Shown piece after piece: positions 1 to 12,019 of a stretch of 64,000 nt of DNA; the first letter of the stretch is position 1; each line of letters begins with the position of its first letter. Below the pieces are notes generated by a model that was not told the origin of the DNA, did no database searches, and saw only the letters and a program-made list of their open reading frames with translations. The stretch comes from Cycas panzhihuaensis (Eukaryota > Cycadophyta): the NCBI GenBank assembly GCA_023213395.1, contig CM041465.1, forward strand, positions 11,780,001 to 11,844,000, in the 5' to 3' direction. A program made the translations under genes and the position numbers.

Positions 1-546
1 TCCATCATTAGTTCTAATAACTTATTTGTCATCCACTCAAACAAGTAGAAATTTGCCTCTTATTTTAATTAATAACCTTTAGGTAGAAACCACTAGCTTT
101 TAGCCACCTCCTAAGTGGGTACAACAACTTTTAAAGGATGCTCCTCCTCCTCCCACAACTACAAAGAGGCCTTCCAAGATGATATATTCTACAAACTTTA
201 CTCTTATAACATATTTTCTTGAAACATATGAGCCTTCCACATTTAAGGAGGTAATCAAAGACCAAACATGGAAAGTAGCTATAGATGAAAAGATGAATTT
301 TATCCTAAAAAATGACACTTGAGAACTGATTAAATTGCCACTTAGGAAGAAATCAATTGACTGTAGATGATTGTATAAAATAAAGTTATATCACTTCATC
401 TATGAGCATGTCCAAAATAAAGAAGTTGATATCATCTACCATCCTATTGAAGACCAAGTTGTAGACATCTTCACTAAAGCACTTGGTAAACTGAAGTTTG
501 AACAATTTAGATTTGACCTTGGCATCTGAAGAAATACAGTTGCTAT
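1..546 (+). pseudogene. Copia H: internally deleted pol remnant
   Basis: Remnant of a Ty1/copia polyprotein on the plus strand. Bases 110-380 read as the linker before reverse transcriptase and the start of RT (a proline-rich stretch, then a part ending near 'YKIK'). From about 381 the reading jumps to the very end of RNase H, with the family-typical ending 'VVDIFTKALGKLKFEQFRF' and a stop near 526. Most of RT and RNase H is therefore missing, which I read as an internal deletion. At least two in-frame stops occur before the jump. The left part of the element lies outside the window. The related minus-strand element G keeps the matching RNase H tail at 38380-38470. No functional enzyme can be made from this copy. 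Confidence 0.75.
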
Positions 547-556
547 AAAGGGAGGG
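547..556 (+). other. Polypurine tract of copia H
   Basis: The run AAAGGGAGGG lies directly before the TGTTAAAAC start of the 3' LTR. This is the expected site for priming plus-strand DNA synthesis and fixes the left edge of the LTR. Confidence 0.8.
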
Positions 557-981
557 TGTTAAAACTTTCTAATATCTCATTTATTTCTTTATACCTTTAC
601 ATGCTAATGTTTATATTATGCAAAAGGACCTTTTTATGTAATTAAATCATATTGGATAGTGAGGTCAGGTCCACCACTTGTGCCATTAAGTTGGTCTATT
701 CCATTGCATTGTAATTGTTAGCAATAGCTAACTATACACATACTCTCATAGTAATCTTGGTGGATGGATATAAATATTGCCCCACATCCTTATACATTCA
801 TGTTGATTTATGATTAATACAAAAACTCTAACTGAGAGAGAGCCTACAATATGGTGAATTCACTCATACCTTTGCATGTTCATTTTGTGTGTCTGTTTGC
901 TTAAAATATTGAATATTTGTCAATAGTTTGATCACTATACTTGAATTAGGGTACATATATTTAGATCTTGATGTTTTCACA
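557..981 (+). repeat. 3' LTR of copia H
   Basis: The LTR starts TGTTAAAAC after a polypurine tract and ends near TTTTCACA. It aligns along its length with the minus-strand LTR at 37984-38366 (shared blocks around 'AAAAGGACCTTTT', 'GTGAGGTCAGGTCCACC' and 'CTTGGTGGATGG'). A TATA box (TATAAATA) lies at 769-776. The 3' end is placed where homology to the next block (R2) starts; it could be off by a few bases. Confidence 0.75.
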
Positions 982-982
982 T

Positions 983-2615
983 AAAATCGAAGAATTAGGC
1001 AAAGAGCAACCAATGACTACCAGCTCGACATATCCTACTTTATCATCTGTTCCTATGAAGGACTATTCGTATTGATTCATCTTGGGATTTGATCTAATCC
1101 TCTAAGCTTAAGAAAGAGAGATTGTATTTTATTTTTTCATCAAAGTTTTTCATATATTTTTAATATTGATGTGTTTACACGACTTGTATCTAGTCTCACT
1201 TGACCTATATGGCTTCACATTTTGATAATTGACAATCTTCTATAGTAGATCTGACTGTGTGTAGGCTAATATTGAACTAAAGTGGATTTAAGATGGATCG
1301 TAGATATTTTTATTTAAATTTGATTATTTTTTTTTTTCAAATTAAGGATTAGAATATTATCTCTATTTTCAATAAGCTCCTACTTACAGTTGGATGATCA
1401 AAATCATAATAATCTACTACTCATTTTAATCTTGACTGAATCATCTTCATAATGGAGAAGATAGATCAAGATTTTATCACTTTGTTTGAGAGATATCCTC
1501 CTTTGAAGCCACTTAGCCTCTCTGGTTTCTAAAAAAACTGGTCACCTATTTTTATTTTCATCAACTTATTTATATTTTTAATATTTAAAACTTTAATTTT
1601 TTGGATGTAGATTTATATTTTTTAATCATTTTTATTGATTTTTAGATTGCTTAATTCACTATTTACACACGGTTAACATCTACACAGATTTTTGATTAAA
1701 AATACTTTGATTTATATTTTTTTTATAAAGTTTTTAGAAAATTAAATTAAATTAAATTAAATTAAATTTCTAATTTGATAGCCCCCTTGGGACTAGTGGT
1801 TCCAATTTAGCTCCACATGAACTTTAGCTTTGGTTTGAAAGGGATGGATTTAAAATCAAATTAAATTCTTTTTTATAATTTTGGATTTTAAGACATTCAG
1901 CTATAATTTATAAAATTTGAGATATGTAGCCCCCTTTTCGCTAATAGGTGATCATGTGTTGAGACCCGATGACCAAGGGCTACTTTGCCAAAGGGGCTTA
2001 AGGTCTCCCCTCATTCATCATTTACCATAAAAAGGTGTCTTTGCCTTTTCTATAATAACTTTCTATCTAGAAGTCCATTTTTTAAACGGTTTGAATTATC
2101 AAAAAGATGATTATGAGAACTTTAGTTTAGAATTATTTTGAGACTAATTTGAAGCTATTTTGTAGGACTTTTAAGATGTCAAATTTAACCTACTTAGTTT
2201 ATCCTTATTTAGGTAATTTTCATTATTTTTAAAGCTTTTTTCAATTTTCTTCAAGGATATTGATGCTACATTATAGTACTAACTATTGTTAGTAGATTTA
2301 GTCAATTATTTAAACTCATAAATATTTTGTGGTTGATCTTGTGTAGGATTACTGTTGAAAGTTGAAGAAATCACTCGTGGGTTAAACTTTCTCAAATAAG
2401 ATCTCTCTAAACCTTATTTTCTTTCTACTTTAGATTATTTTATTTAGTCTTTTAATTTAATTTCATTTATTTTCAAGGTTTTAATTTTATTTGGTAAAAG
2501 GAACCTTGTTTGCAAGAAAGACCATAAAATCAATATTTTTTTTTTTACACATTAATAAGATAATTCCCTAATCAACCATCCTATTTTTTGGTTTTCTTTA
2601 AAATGCCCTTTCATG
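983..2615 (+). repeat. R2 block: copia leader, plus-strand copy
   Basis: About 1.6 kb of non-coding sequence. It matches, in reverse complement, 46255-47870, where the same block lies between the PBS and gag of copia A''. Shared landmarks include the stretch around 1045-1080 (matching 47750-47800), the 'GTAGCCCCCTTTTCGC' region at 1926-1942, and 2470-2520 (matching 46290-46340). At 2560-2610 it runs into the start of block R1 and then stops. I read it as a piece of the 5' untranslated leader of an A-type copia into which H was inserted. There is no open reading frame of note. Confidence 0.7.
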
Positions 2616-5560
2616 ATGTTTTACCATAATGAGACTTTTTAACATGATTATATTTATATTCGGGTTGGTTGTCTTAAGTTATTCAATGGTTATCACTTCC
2701 ATTTATGTAATTGACATCTCTCAGTTAGTGTGATTTATTAATGGTTTGCTTTTGGTTTATTATCTCATGGTTTAGTCTCTAATTTGGATATTCTTGTCCA
2801 CTCATTATATGATTTTAAGCTATGGAATGTTGATTGGGTAATTATTTTTAAATGATGGTGATGATGTTTTTGTCCTTGACTAATACTATGATGCATTATA
2901 AAGCTTTTGTTTAGTATAGTTTATAACATGCTTCAAGTTTATCCTTCTTTGTCCAACTTTTATTAAGTGTGATTTAGTGATTGGATCACTTTTAGCCTTG
3001 TTTTGGTTACTTTTTGATCCTAGATTATAGCAATTCAAGTATTATTAATATATTTTCTGACTTTGGATCCCTTAGTAAGTTATTTTTCTCAAAATTGCTT
3101 CCTATTTTTGGCTTTTTAGTGACTTTTTATTTTATGGCAGTTTTAATATTACCAAAAATGTGACCTTATGAATAAAATTTGACCATCATGTTTTTAGTAT
3201 AGAATCATAATTTTTACTTCCATACCCATAAAATTTGATACAGAATACTATTTTTTCATAATTTTTTCCATGAGGACTGCCTAGATTTGGAGACTATCAT
3301 TGTCCCACCTACCTTAATTATCTTGTGGTTATCTTACCTTCCTCCATTCAAAGATTTAATTATTGGAAATCATCAAAACTATGGAAAAAAACCATGGTTT
3401 TCTAATCCACTTTTCTCCCTCTTAGTCTCTATAAATCCCTATGTATTTTTAGAGTTTGGAGGAGAGTGTTTGATCTAAAAAAATGCTCCCTAAAATTTGC
3501 TAGCATTTACTAGTATTTTCTTGTTGCTTAGAGGTTGAATAAAGACCATTCTTCTTGAGAATTTATTGATTTTGTTGGATGGATTAGAGGACCACTTTCA
3601 CCTTAGTTATTATCCAACTCTCATGCTTACCTTCCCACTAACCTATTGGGATCATCTTCTTATAGTAGTCTCTTGTCTACATCTATCTCTACTACATTGT
3701 CTCTTATTATCAAACTTGTCATTCTCATGATATTTAGATCTTGATGATAACATGTTAAACAAATGTGGAGTGTCAATTTGAGGTACACCATACTAATTTC
3801 TCTTAGATTGGTGGTAGCTTCTTATGAATTAGTTATTTGCGTAAAAAAATAGGATAATTTATCTTGAATTCATCTTTAAATAAAAAAATATAAAAAGAAA
3901 AGTCCTCCCATTATTTTTATTTTTTGTTTTCATAAAAATCTAGTTGTTATTGCTAGTTTGTTTGAGTAACTTGGCTTAGAATCAAACCAATTTTGATTTC
4001 CAAGATTTTCTCATATTGTTAAAGTCATACGAAGGTTATTTTCTAGAATTAAACTAGTTTTAATCTTTAATTGTAGTTTATTGTTGACTGATTACATTCA
4101 TATACCCCTACTTATTCCAATTCATAACTCTCGATGACTTTGGTCCCAAAAAGGGTTTAAAGTAAATCAAACAAAAATCTTATGAGGAGGTGATTAATAA
4201 GTAGGAATGACTTTTTGAGTATAGTGAGCATCTCATCTCTCTTTCATAGAGTTGTAGATGGCTCAAACTCATTATTTTTCTCATTAAAAGTTCTTCTTGT
4301 GTAACATGATTATTATTAAAATTTTGATAAATTTGTAAGGTTTTAATTGAAACCCTTTTCCTTGGAGAAATTATTGTAATATCAATGTCATCTTTCATTT
4401 TATTTATGAAAAACATTTTAAAATGAGGAGCAATTGGAGAAAGTAACGTCGTTGATCTTTAGCAATATTACAATTTACTCACCTCTCATCCTAGTACTTG
4501 TTATCTCTTTTCTTTAGTTTCTAAGGTTTCATAAATCAATGAAAAGAAAAAAAGAAAAAGAAAAGAAAGAGTATGCTTTTTATATTGATTAGTTCCTTTA
4601 TTATTTGACTCTTCTCCCTTACTTGCACGTATAAGAAGAAGGGATAGTTAAGAAATTATTGAGTTGATTTTAAACTAAGAGCTTGCGATTATATGATTAT
4701 TTGCTTCTTTCATTCTCTATTAAATAAATCTAAGAGATTAGAAAAGGAAAGTGAAAGAGTGGCTATTAGGATAAACATAAGTGCAATAGATCTTAGACTC
4801 CTTTGTTACTTGTGTGCTTGATTGTTTCCTTTTGATTTTAAGTCATTTAAGAAACATAAAAAAAAGGAAGGGAAGGAATTACATTCATATCTTACATGAT
4901 TATATGGTTATTCTTTGTTGTATTTTTTAAAACTAAGATTGCATGCTAGATTTGTATTTAGGTTTGGTTTGTTTTTATTTGGTGTAATTTAATTTGATTA
5001 GATCTAGTTTAGTTCTCTTATACATATGTGAATTACTTTAAAAAACTTAAACTAGTTTGGTTCCTTCACCTTTGATCAAGTACACAAGTAGTGTAGGCCT
5101 CTTCTTAGAGGTTGGTTGAAAGGGTTACCCATTGAGACCCATCACCTTTAGGTTTATTTTCTCATAAACTCACTTTAGGTGATTAGCCCCAAGCCATGAT
5201 ACCATTTCTAGTGATCATATTAGGGATTTGCCAAAACTTCCTACTTGTATATTCTAGACCAAAATCTTTCACATTTACTTGTGATCTTTTATAAGAGATT
5301 TTAATTTAGTTGGATTTTCCACTTTTTCATTGCTCATTTGATTAGATAAAACCTTTCATTCTTATTTAAGGCCCTTATCCTTTTCTTAAGTTTCCATTTC
5401 TAGCTTTGTATATTCATTCTAATAGAGATCCCTCATCATCATACTTATCTTAGGAGTTTAAGGAGGGAATAAGGCCTCCATCCTCTTAACTTTGAATATG
5501 ATTACTATTAAGAGTATGAACCTCATGAAGACTATATTAGGTATAAGGGATATGAGACAC
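2616..5560. other. AT-rich stretch without recognisable gene
   Basis: Nearly 3 kb with no coding pattern on either strand that I can connect to a family. Short open frames here (for example 3287-3478) are hydrophobic and composition-driven. A motif AAAAATGTGAC occurs at 3154-3164 and a related one at 5623-5632. It may be old LTR or leader sequence of the gypsy element that follows, but I see no second copy in the window. Confidence 0.5.
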
Positions 5561-5569
5561 ATATCTGTG

Positions 5570-6035
5570 TGTAGTTAATAGAAGTTTGTTGTAACTAAGT
5601 GGCCACAATGGAAAGGAAAAATGGTCACATTTGGAAGTAGTCAATAATTAAGAAGTTAGTATTTAGTTCAAATCAATTGCAACCAACTATGGAATTGTAG
5701 TTATTTCTAGGATACAAAAAGGAAATAAATATAGAAGAACTTTTAGGGATGGGTATACATGTGTGTGCATAATTATAGAGCATGGAGCACCATGTATTTA
5801 TGTTATTGTAATGTAACTTACTGTGTATTATATATCTATAAAGGTTATGTGTACTATTGTGGGTTTGCATCTAGTTATGAGAGAACTAGATACAACCTAT
5901 CATAATAGAATAGTTATGGTTTTGATCTACTAATAGATTAATGCAAGTCTATTAAGGTTTCCATGGGTGGAATTATATTGAGATAATTGTTATTCCCTTT
6001 TGCTTACTTATTGATATAGTATAGGTAGAAGCACA
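5570..6035 (+). repeat. Possible 5' LTR end / leader of gypsy C
   Basis: This stretch precedes the gag-like coding tract of element C and has an AAATAAATATAG promoter-like run near 5728-5740. No matching 3' LTR exists in the window because the end of C is lost, so neither edge can be set. No convincing primer-binding site is visible. The call rests on position only. Confidence 0.25.
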
Positions 6036-6059
6036 TCTTGGTTCCATTATCATTTAAAC

Positions 6060-6921
6060 TAAGATGAATAAGATGGATAGAATTGAGTAAACTATTGGCT
6101 CCTCTGCTATGCCACCTAGAATAAAATTTGAATCATGTTATGATCATGGTAAAGATTGGGAGAAAGGTAGACTTTAGATGGAAATATGAAGACCCGGATT
6201 TGTAATTATACCAATAAAGTAGGTGAAGAGGTGACCATCTACACACTCGATAGAGAGGAGAAAGTAGAGAAATAATGAACAAAAAATAGATATAATTGAA
6301 GCATAAGCTAGGCATAAAGATGACCAAAGGTATGTAGAAGAAAAGGAACCCACAAAGGAGGAACCAATACAAGTAGAGTGTGTTGAAAATAGAATCAATA
6401 AGATCCAATTAGAGAAAAGATTTTATGAAACAAAGAAATATTAAATGGAGGTATTTCTCAAATTGAGGATGACCAATAAAATTTAATTAGCATAAATGAT
6501 TTACAAGAAGTTCTAGTGCAAGGGGAGAATTCCATTGAATTTTGAGTATATAGTGTAGTAGAACAAGCTTGGAATCATCATTTGCTAGAAATTTGAACTC
6601 TGAGTCACATAATAAATCTCCTTTCCAATTTACCAATGGCAAGGCCATGTAGTAATATGGGAGGGGCATCGAGTAGTAATACACCACCTGTAGGGGGACA
6701 AAGTAGAGTATTAAGTGGAACAAATCAAAGAAGCATAACTCCCTACATTATTATACAAAGTGACTAGATGTTCTCAACCTTGTAATTTGATGGATCTACA
6801 GAACCAAGTGACCACTTGGCTTTATTTAAAAATATGATCTAAATTAAAAGAATTATGGATCAAAATAAAATAAAAGCCAATGTCTTTTCAACATTGAGAT
6901 AACTAGTAATTGTATGGTTTG
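6060..6921 (+). pseudogene. Gypsy C gag, first part
   Basis: Decayed N-terminal part of a Ty3/gypsy gag (capsid-forming protein). The clearest tract is at 6788-6840, reading 'FDGSTEPSDHLALFKNMI', which fits the 'F-D-G-x-x-x-P-x-x-H-x-x-x-F' entry of the plant retrotransposon gag domain. The frame continues with stops up to 6921, where copia B interrupts it; the remainder of the same domain resumes at 14053. Upstream sequence from about 6064 starts 'MNKMDRIE' and is rich in charged residues but full of stops. The two halves on either side of B form one gag pseudogene, so B inserted into C. Confidence 0.65.
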
Positions 6922-7374
6922 TGTTAGGATTATTAATGTTACCTTTATTTTATTATTATGTTATATTTAAGTCACATGTATAAATAAACATTTAAGTGAT
7001 TCATAAGTTTAAAGTTAAGAGTTAAAAGCCATTATTTAATTATTATATGAAAGGTCATTGAAATGCACAACTACCCATTTCAATGAACCTTTCTTGTTAT
7101 TAATACCCTCTCCTAGATTCAAGGAGGTGGTTCTGAGAATCTAGGAGGTTGTCCAAAGCCTATTTCAAAGGATGATTTTGTCATATGTAGATGGTATTCT
7201 TACGGTCTTTTGTATAGTTTTCTTTTTTAATAAAATCTTAGTTTTAGGAGGTGGTTTTTCTTCCCTAGAAGGGGTTTTCCACCTGTCACATCATGTGTAC
7301 GTGTGCAATATCTAATTTTACCTGTGTATATTTGTCTATTTGATCTTGTGATATTGTGCCTGTACCTATTCTCA
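6922..7374 (+). repeat. 5' LTR of copia B
   Basis: 453 bp, starting TGTTAGGATT and ending TATTCTCA. A TATA box (TATAAATA) is at 6979-6986, and AATAAAATC near 7230 may serve as a polyadenylation signal. It pairs with 13602-14052. Confidence 0.92.
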
Positions 7375-7376
7375 CA

Positions 7377-7388
7377 TGGTATCAAAGC
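7377..7388 (+). other. Primer-binding site of copia B
   Basis: TGGTATCAAAGC, two bases after the LTR end. It differs by one base from the usual plant copia sequence TGGTATCAGAGC, which is complementary to the 3' end of initiator tRNA-Met. It is the start point for minus-strand DNA synthesis. Confidence 0.85.
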
Positions 7389-7429
7389 ATATACAATATA
7401 TACACAAGCTTCTTTCTTCAACTATGACT

Positions 7430-8640
7430 TCCTTCCGAATGCCTGAAGATTTGACTACGTACAAAATCAAACTAAACTTCATTTAGTGGATTGGCAACTT
7501 GATGAAGACTCTGGATCAATAAATCCTCTTATTATTTTACAATGTCCCTTTCATGATGTCACTGGGCCTCAGGACAGTGTAGCTTTTGTTACCATAAAAA
7601 GAGTAAGCTCACACCATGCTTAGAACTACCAACTGTGTTCGACAAATGTACAGGTTTAACCTCAGACAGAAATTAGGTAAAACCATGTCCAGCATTGGTG
7701 ATTACATCAGGCCTAGTTCTATCAAATGATGCATGATGCTTAGCTTCAAATGATAACAAGGATGCCAAAGCATTATCCTGAAACTCAAATTGTTATTGGT
7801 TGCCATGATTTCTCTCAATAATCTTTGTATTTGTGTCAAACTACCCTGGACCCACATTCTCTAGATTTGAACTACTTTTAAAGTTGAACCTGGGTTGGAG
7901 TCTAGCGTCGCTTGGTAGACATTTTCAACATAAGAGTTGAGTAGCCAAGCACATGTCCAGTAACCAGATCATAGACCCCAGCTCTAATATCAGAAAGAAC
8001 CCATCCACATATAGGAAGCAAACCATATGAGCACCTCTTTTGACATGTGTTTATGGTGCCTGTACCTGTGGCCCTTTCCCCTTGACCTGTCTCTATTCTT
8101 TTTTTACCTACCTTTACGCCTGTGCTTTTGGGGCTGATCAGACACCTCTGAATCACTGTCATCACTGATACTTGCGTCCCTCTTCTTTATAAAGGGAAAG
8201 TTGGGAATGAGGAGGGTTTGAAGGTTTTCAGCCATGGCAGTCTCGTTCTCATCTTCTTTAGACTCTTCTTCATCATCTGATTTAGATCAACCCCACCGTT
8301 ATTACAACTAGACCATACAACATGCATTGACCAGTAACCAAGTGGGGGTCACAGGAGTCTCCATTTACTCATCCATCATAACCTGGTTATGCAAGCCCAT
8401 GTATGACAGAGCCGCGGGTGATAAAGGAATGACCTGTTAGTTACTGCCAAAGAAGACGTTGAAGCTCGCTCGCCATCGTTGAAGACACCATCGATTCGCA
8501 ATAGTCGAATCAAACGTAGTGCCATCATGTCACCTTCGAACCAATCGAACCCTAGCAACCTGTAACAAAGAAAGCACCGCCACGGAGAGATTGAACAGGT
8601 AGGTAGGGTTTCGTCACCTTACCCCCCCTGGACCCCAATC
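7430..8640 (-). pseudogene. Host-gene-like segment captured in copia B leader
   Basis: This part of the leader has visibly higher GC and CpG content than the flanking sequence. Read on the minus strand, it shows coding-like tracts: near 8290-8105 an acidic/serine stretch (SDDSDSEVSDQ) followed by a basic stretch (KHRRKGR, then a stop, then KKNRDRSRGKGHRYRHHKH). Another frame at 7850-7650 reads coherently (for example FEFQDNALASLLSFEAKHH). TTACAG at about 8567-8572 (minus) resembles a splice acceptor. Acidic and basic low-complexity runs are common in nuclear and RNA-processing proteins, but I cannot name the gene. Plant LTR elements are known to pick up host gene fragments; capture is inferred here from composition, orientation and coding look. 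It could also be ordinary leader sequence of this family. Confidence 0.35.
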
Positions 8641-8710
8641 GAATTTTAAGTTTGATTTTCTTTTATAAATTTAACATCTCCATCGGGTCCGTGCCAAACC
8701 CCTTTTCCAA

Positions 8711-8732
8711 ATATATATATATATATATATAT
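8711..8732. repeat. (AT)n microsatellite
   Basis: Eleven AT units in the leader of copia B, at the point where the sequence turns from the GC-richer segment to very AT-rich DNA. Confidence 0.9.
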
Positions 8733-9836
8733 TTAAATTAAGCCTAATCAATCTTAGGCTAAATTAAAAATTAAATCTTTTTACATTACTTTAGCCCCCC
8801 CCCCCGTTTTATTATAATGTATTACATTTTAACCCCTTTTATATTTATCATTACATAAGCCTCCCTCTACACTTTATTATAAAAATTAATTCCCTCTTAT
8901 TATATTTCATCTACAAATTAAAATTAAAACTCCCCCCTTATTACTTTTTTAAGTTTTACTACATTTTATTATTACACTTATTACATCTATTATTATATTA
9001 TCCCTCTTTCCATTCACATATTGAAATACTACTATACATAGTTTATGTAAATAGTTCATCTCTATTTGCTTTTAATATTAATGGCCTTTCTATCTTATCT
9101 TTAAGAAAATAGGTTCTTTATCTTCCCAAGTGTCTAGGAACCTCAAGAACTAACTAAACTTTTATTTGATAATTTATTTGATTTTATGGACTTCTCTTGA
9201 AGATTATTATTTTTCTCTCTTAATGATAAAATTAACTATCTCTTACTATATTTTAATTAAATCACCCTCCTTGATTATTTTCAACCCCTTATATATATAA
9301 ATATCTTACAAATTAAACTAAATTAGTTTTACACCTTCAACATTATTTTCATCTTAAAGTACTTAAATAAATCAATTACTAAATAAAAATACTCATTAGG
9401 ATATTAACTATAGTGTTTCCCCTATAACACAATATTATTAATATTCTTTTCTAATTAAACTTTCTTTTTTAATAAATAAAAACTTTTTATAAACATCATT
9501 AAATATTTAGAAATTAAATCTCTTTCAACACAAGAGTTATGTTTTGATTAATAAAATTTTCTTTTAAGTTAATACATTTTTTCTGCAATAGTAATTTTTT
9601 TTCGGAATCTAAATATGTTTTTAGTAAAACACTCACTTTGTTAAAGGGGGACTCTTAATTTTTTGAAAAGGGAAACATGTAGTTTTTTCAAAGGGAAAGT
9701 CATTAATTCATTCTACTATGACTTTTTTAGTTATGCCTATGAAATGTTAATATGATGTTTGGTAACCTTACCAAGTGATTATTTTTTACCTATTCTTATA
9801 TCCTTTAATCTCTAATCAAACCCTATTATTCATAAT
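8733..9836 (+). other. AT-rich part of copia B leader
   Basis: About 1.1 kb of very AT-rich sequence with pyrimidine-rich runs (C-run near 8795-8806, TTACATTTTA-type stretches). I see no gene. It ends at the gag start. Confidence 0.55.
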
Positions 9837-10790
9837 ATGGCTCTAATGCTAAGGGCAACCACCTGTGTTCCAATTCTAGTTTTAACAGGCTCAAACTATG
9901 ATGACTGGAGGAATTGCATATCCCATCAGCTTAAACAGTAAAAGATATGGCGATATATAATAGGTGAATTTAAAAAACCAACTGATGAAACTTCAGATAG
10001 TTATATGGTATATCTGATGAACTTAGATTTAGCCCTAGTCACTATCCTGAACTCACGTTCACTAGAAATTAGTCAGCATTTTTCTAAAACAGATGACCTA
10101 GCCACTGTCTGGAACACTCTTAAAGAAAAATATGATAAGGTTGATACACATCAATTGGCTATCTTAGAATAGCAATTGTATGACCTTACTTATGATGATT
10201 TTTCTAAAGTTGAGGATTTTTATTTAAAATTTAACTAATTAATAAATACCTAGGTAACTATATTAAATCCAAAACTAAAGTAGGTGATACTGAACAAATA
10301 ATCACACATGCTAAAGATGACGATACGCTCGTCCATCTTGTAATAAATAAATTGCTAAAATATTTTAATTTTTTTAAAACTGCCAGACAACCAGCTGGCA
10401 ATCCTTCTATAATATTTAATCAGTTGATAAACTGACTGATAGAATATCAAACAAGGCTAATTCAAATAAGCATATTAAAAGATCATTCCCAGGCTTTGTT
10501 TTCCAAAACTAAGCCATAAAATAAAAATAAACATCAGAAAAATTTTAACAGTAATCTAAAATTTTAGAAACCTCATAAAAGCTTTCAATCTAACTCCCAA
10601 AATAATATTAAGTATTATAGTCCAACTAAACATTAGAATACTTCTAATTAGTTCTTTCCTAATTGGAACGATGTAAATCCTTCTCAGAACACTAGTTGTG
10701 CCTATTATCATAAAAGAGACCATACTATTGATGTCTGTAGAAGTAGAATAACTTTAGAAGCATGGAAAGCTTCTAAGGGATTGCAAAACT
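9837..10790 (+). pseudogene. Copia B gag with degenerate zinc knuckle
   Basis: Nucleocapsid/capsid precursor of a Ty1/copia element. The likely start is the ATG at 9837, followed by 'LTGSNYDDWRNCI', the conserved N-terminal copia gag motif (G-x-N-Y-x-x-W). A later tract, 'ATVWNTLKEKYDK', fits the UBN2-type gag core. The zinc knuckle at about 10697-10750 reads CAYYHKRDHTIDVC: the second cysteine of the CX2CX4HX4C pattern is tyrosine. There are several in-frame stops (for example near 9940, 10170 and 10235), mostly TAG at positions where Q or W is expected. Not translatable as one protein. Confidence 0.75.
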
Positions 10791-10839
10791 GACCTCAATC
10801 CTAACCACAAAATCGACAACAAACTCATAGTCATTGTTT

Positions 10840-11710
10840 AATGGTAGGAAGCTTCTATGGTTCATGGTCTTCCACCTTTAAACACTGTTTATAGTGTCTG
10901 CAAAGACTGTGTAACAGGTAAGCAACACATGGACCCTTTCCTATATAAAACTTAATTCAGAGCAAAAGTTCCACTTGAACTTGTTCACTCTGACATATAT
11001 GGACCATTTCATGTAACATCATATTCTAGCTCTCATTATTTTATTATACTTATTGATGATTTTTCTAGAAAATGTTGGGTATATACACTCAAAACATGTA
11101 GTCAGGTGTTTGATATTTTCATAGAATTCAAAACACTTATTGAAAATAAATCAAACTTAAAAATTAAAAATTTTAGATATGATAATGCTAAAGAATACTT
11201 AAGTGGCAAATTCACTTCCTTTTGTAAGAAGCACATAATTCAATTCTAGCATTCTATTGCATACACTCCTCAACAAAATGGTGTTATTGAATGCAAGAAC
11301 TGCACTCTTGTTGAGATGACTCGTTGCATGTTACATGCAAAGAATCTTGACCTAAAGTTGTGGGAAGAAGCAATTAACTGCTCCAACCATCTTCTAAATT
11401 GTCTACCTAGTAAATGCTTACAAAATGTTACTCCATAACAATAGTTGTCTGGAAGAAAACCCATGGTTAATCATTTATGAATCTTTGGTAGTATTGCGTG
11501 GGGATACGTTCCAAAAGAAAAATGCAAGAAACTAGATCCTAAGAGTAAAAAATACATCTTTGTTGGATATAACGAAGAAAGTAAATCTTATAGACTTTTG
11601 GATCCAGTCACACATCAAATTTTAATTTTGTATGACATAATATTTGATGAAGAAGCATCTTCTTCAACATCTACTTATGTAGAACTTTCAATTGAAAATC
11701 TGTTAACCAA
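10840..11710 (+). pseudogene. Copia B integrase (GAG-pre-integrase, core, C-term)
   Basis: Integrase of Ty1/copia, which inserts element DNA into the genome. A short pre-integrase remnant ends in 'CKDCVTGKQ' (about 10895-10925), the CC half of the HHCC zinc finger. The core follows with first Asp in 'VHSDIYGPF', second Asp in 'RYDNAKEYL', then 'YTPQQNGVIECKN', where the third catalytic residue (Glu) is retained. The C-terminal part has the family motif 'KKLDPKSKKYIFVGY' near 11525-11575. The HH half of the finger and the whole protease between it and gag are missing. Several stops (for example near 11250 and 11440) break the frame. Confidence 0.8.
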
Positions 11711-12019
11711 TACCTATTTGGTTAACCCCTCTGACAAACATGCTAACCCTGAAATCATAGAATCCTTATCTACTTAAGTCCAGAATTGGACTCTATCTGA
11801 ACCTACTGAAATAGACTCTTCTTCTCAAGCTAGCTCCTCAACTCAACCTGTAACTACAGAAATAATTACTAATAAACAAACTACATGGGCAAAGAAAACA
11901 CTTATTGATACTGGATCTGATGTAAGAAATCCTTCATATACCAGCCAAACATGTGCCCAAAAATTACATGTTAACTATGCCTTAATAGCTAAAATAATGG
12001 ATAATAATGATCCTAAAAC

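Noticed and set aside
3287-3478. 63-codon open frame in the AT-rich spacer
   Set aside because: No motif, composition-driven, no similar copy in the window.
8105-8290. Assignment of the captured-looking tract in copia B to a named nuclear RNA-processing protein
   Set aside because: Only low-complexity acidic and basic runs are shared; no specific motif supports a name.
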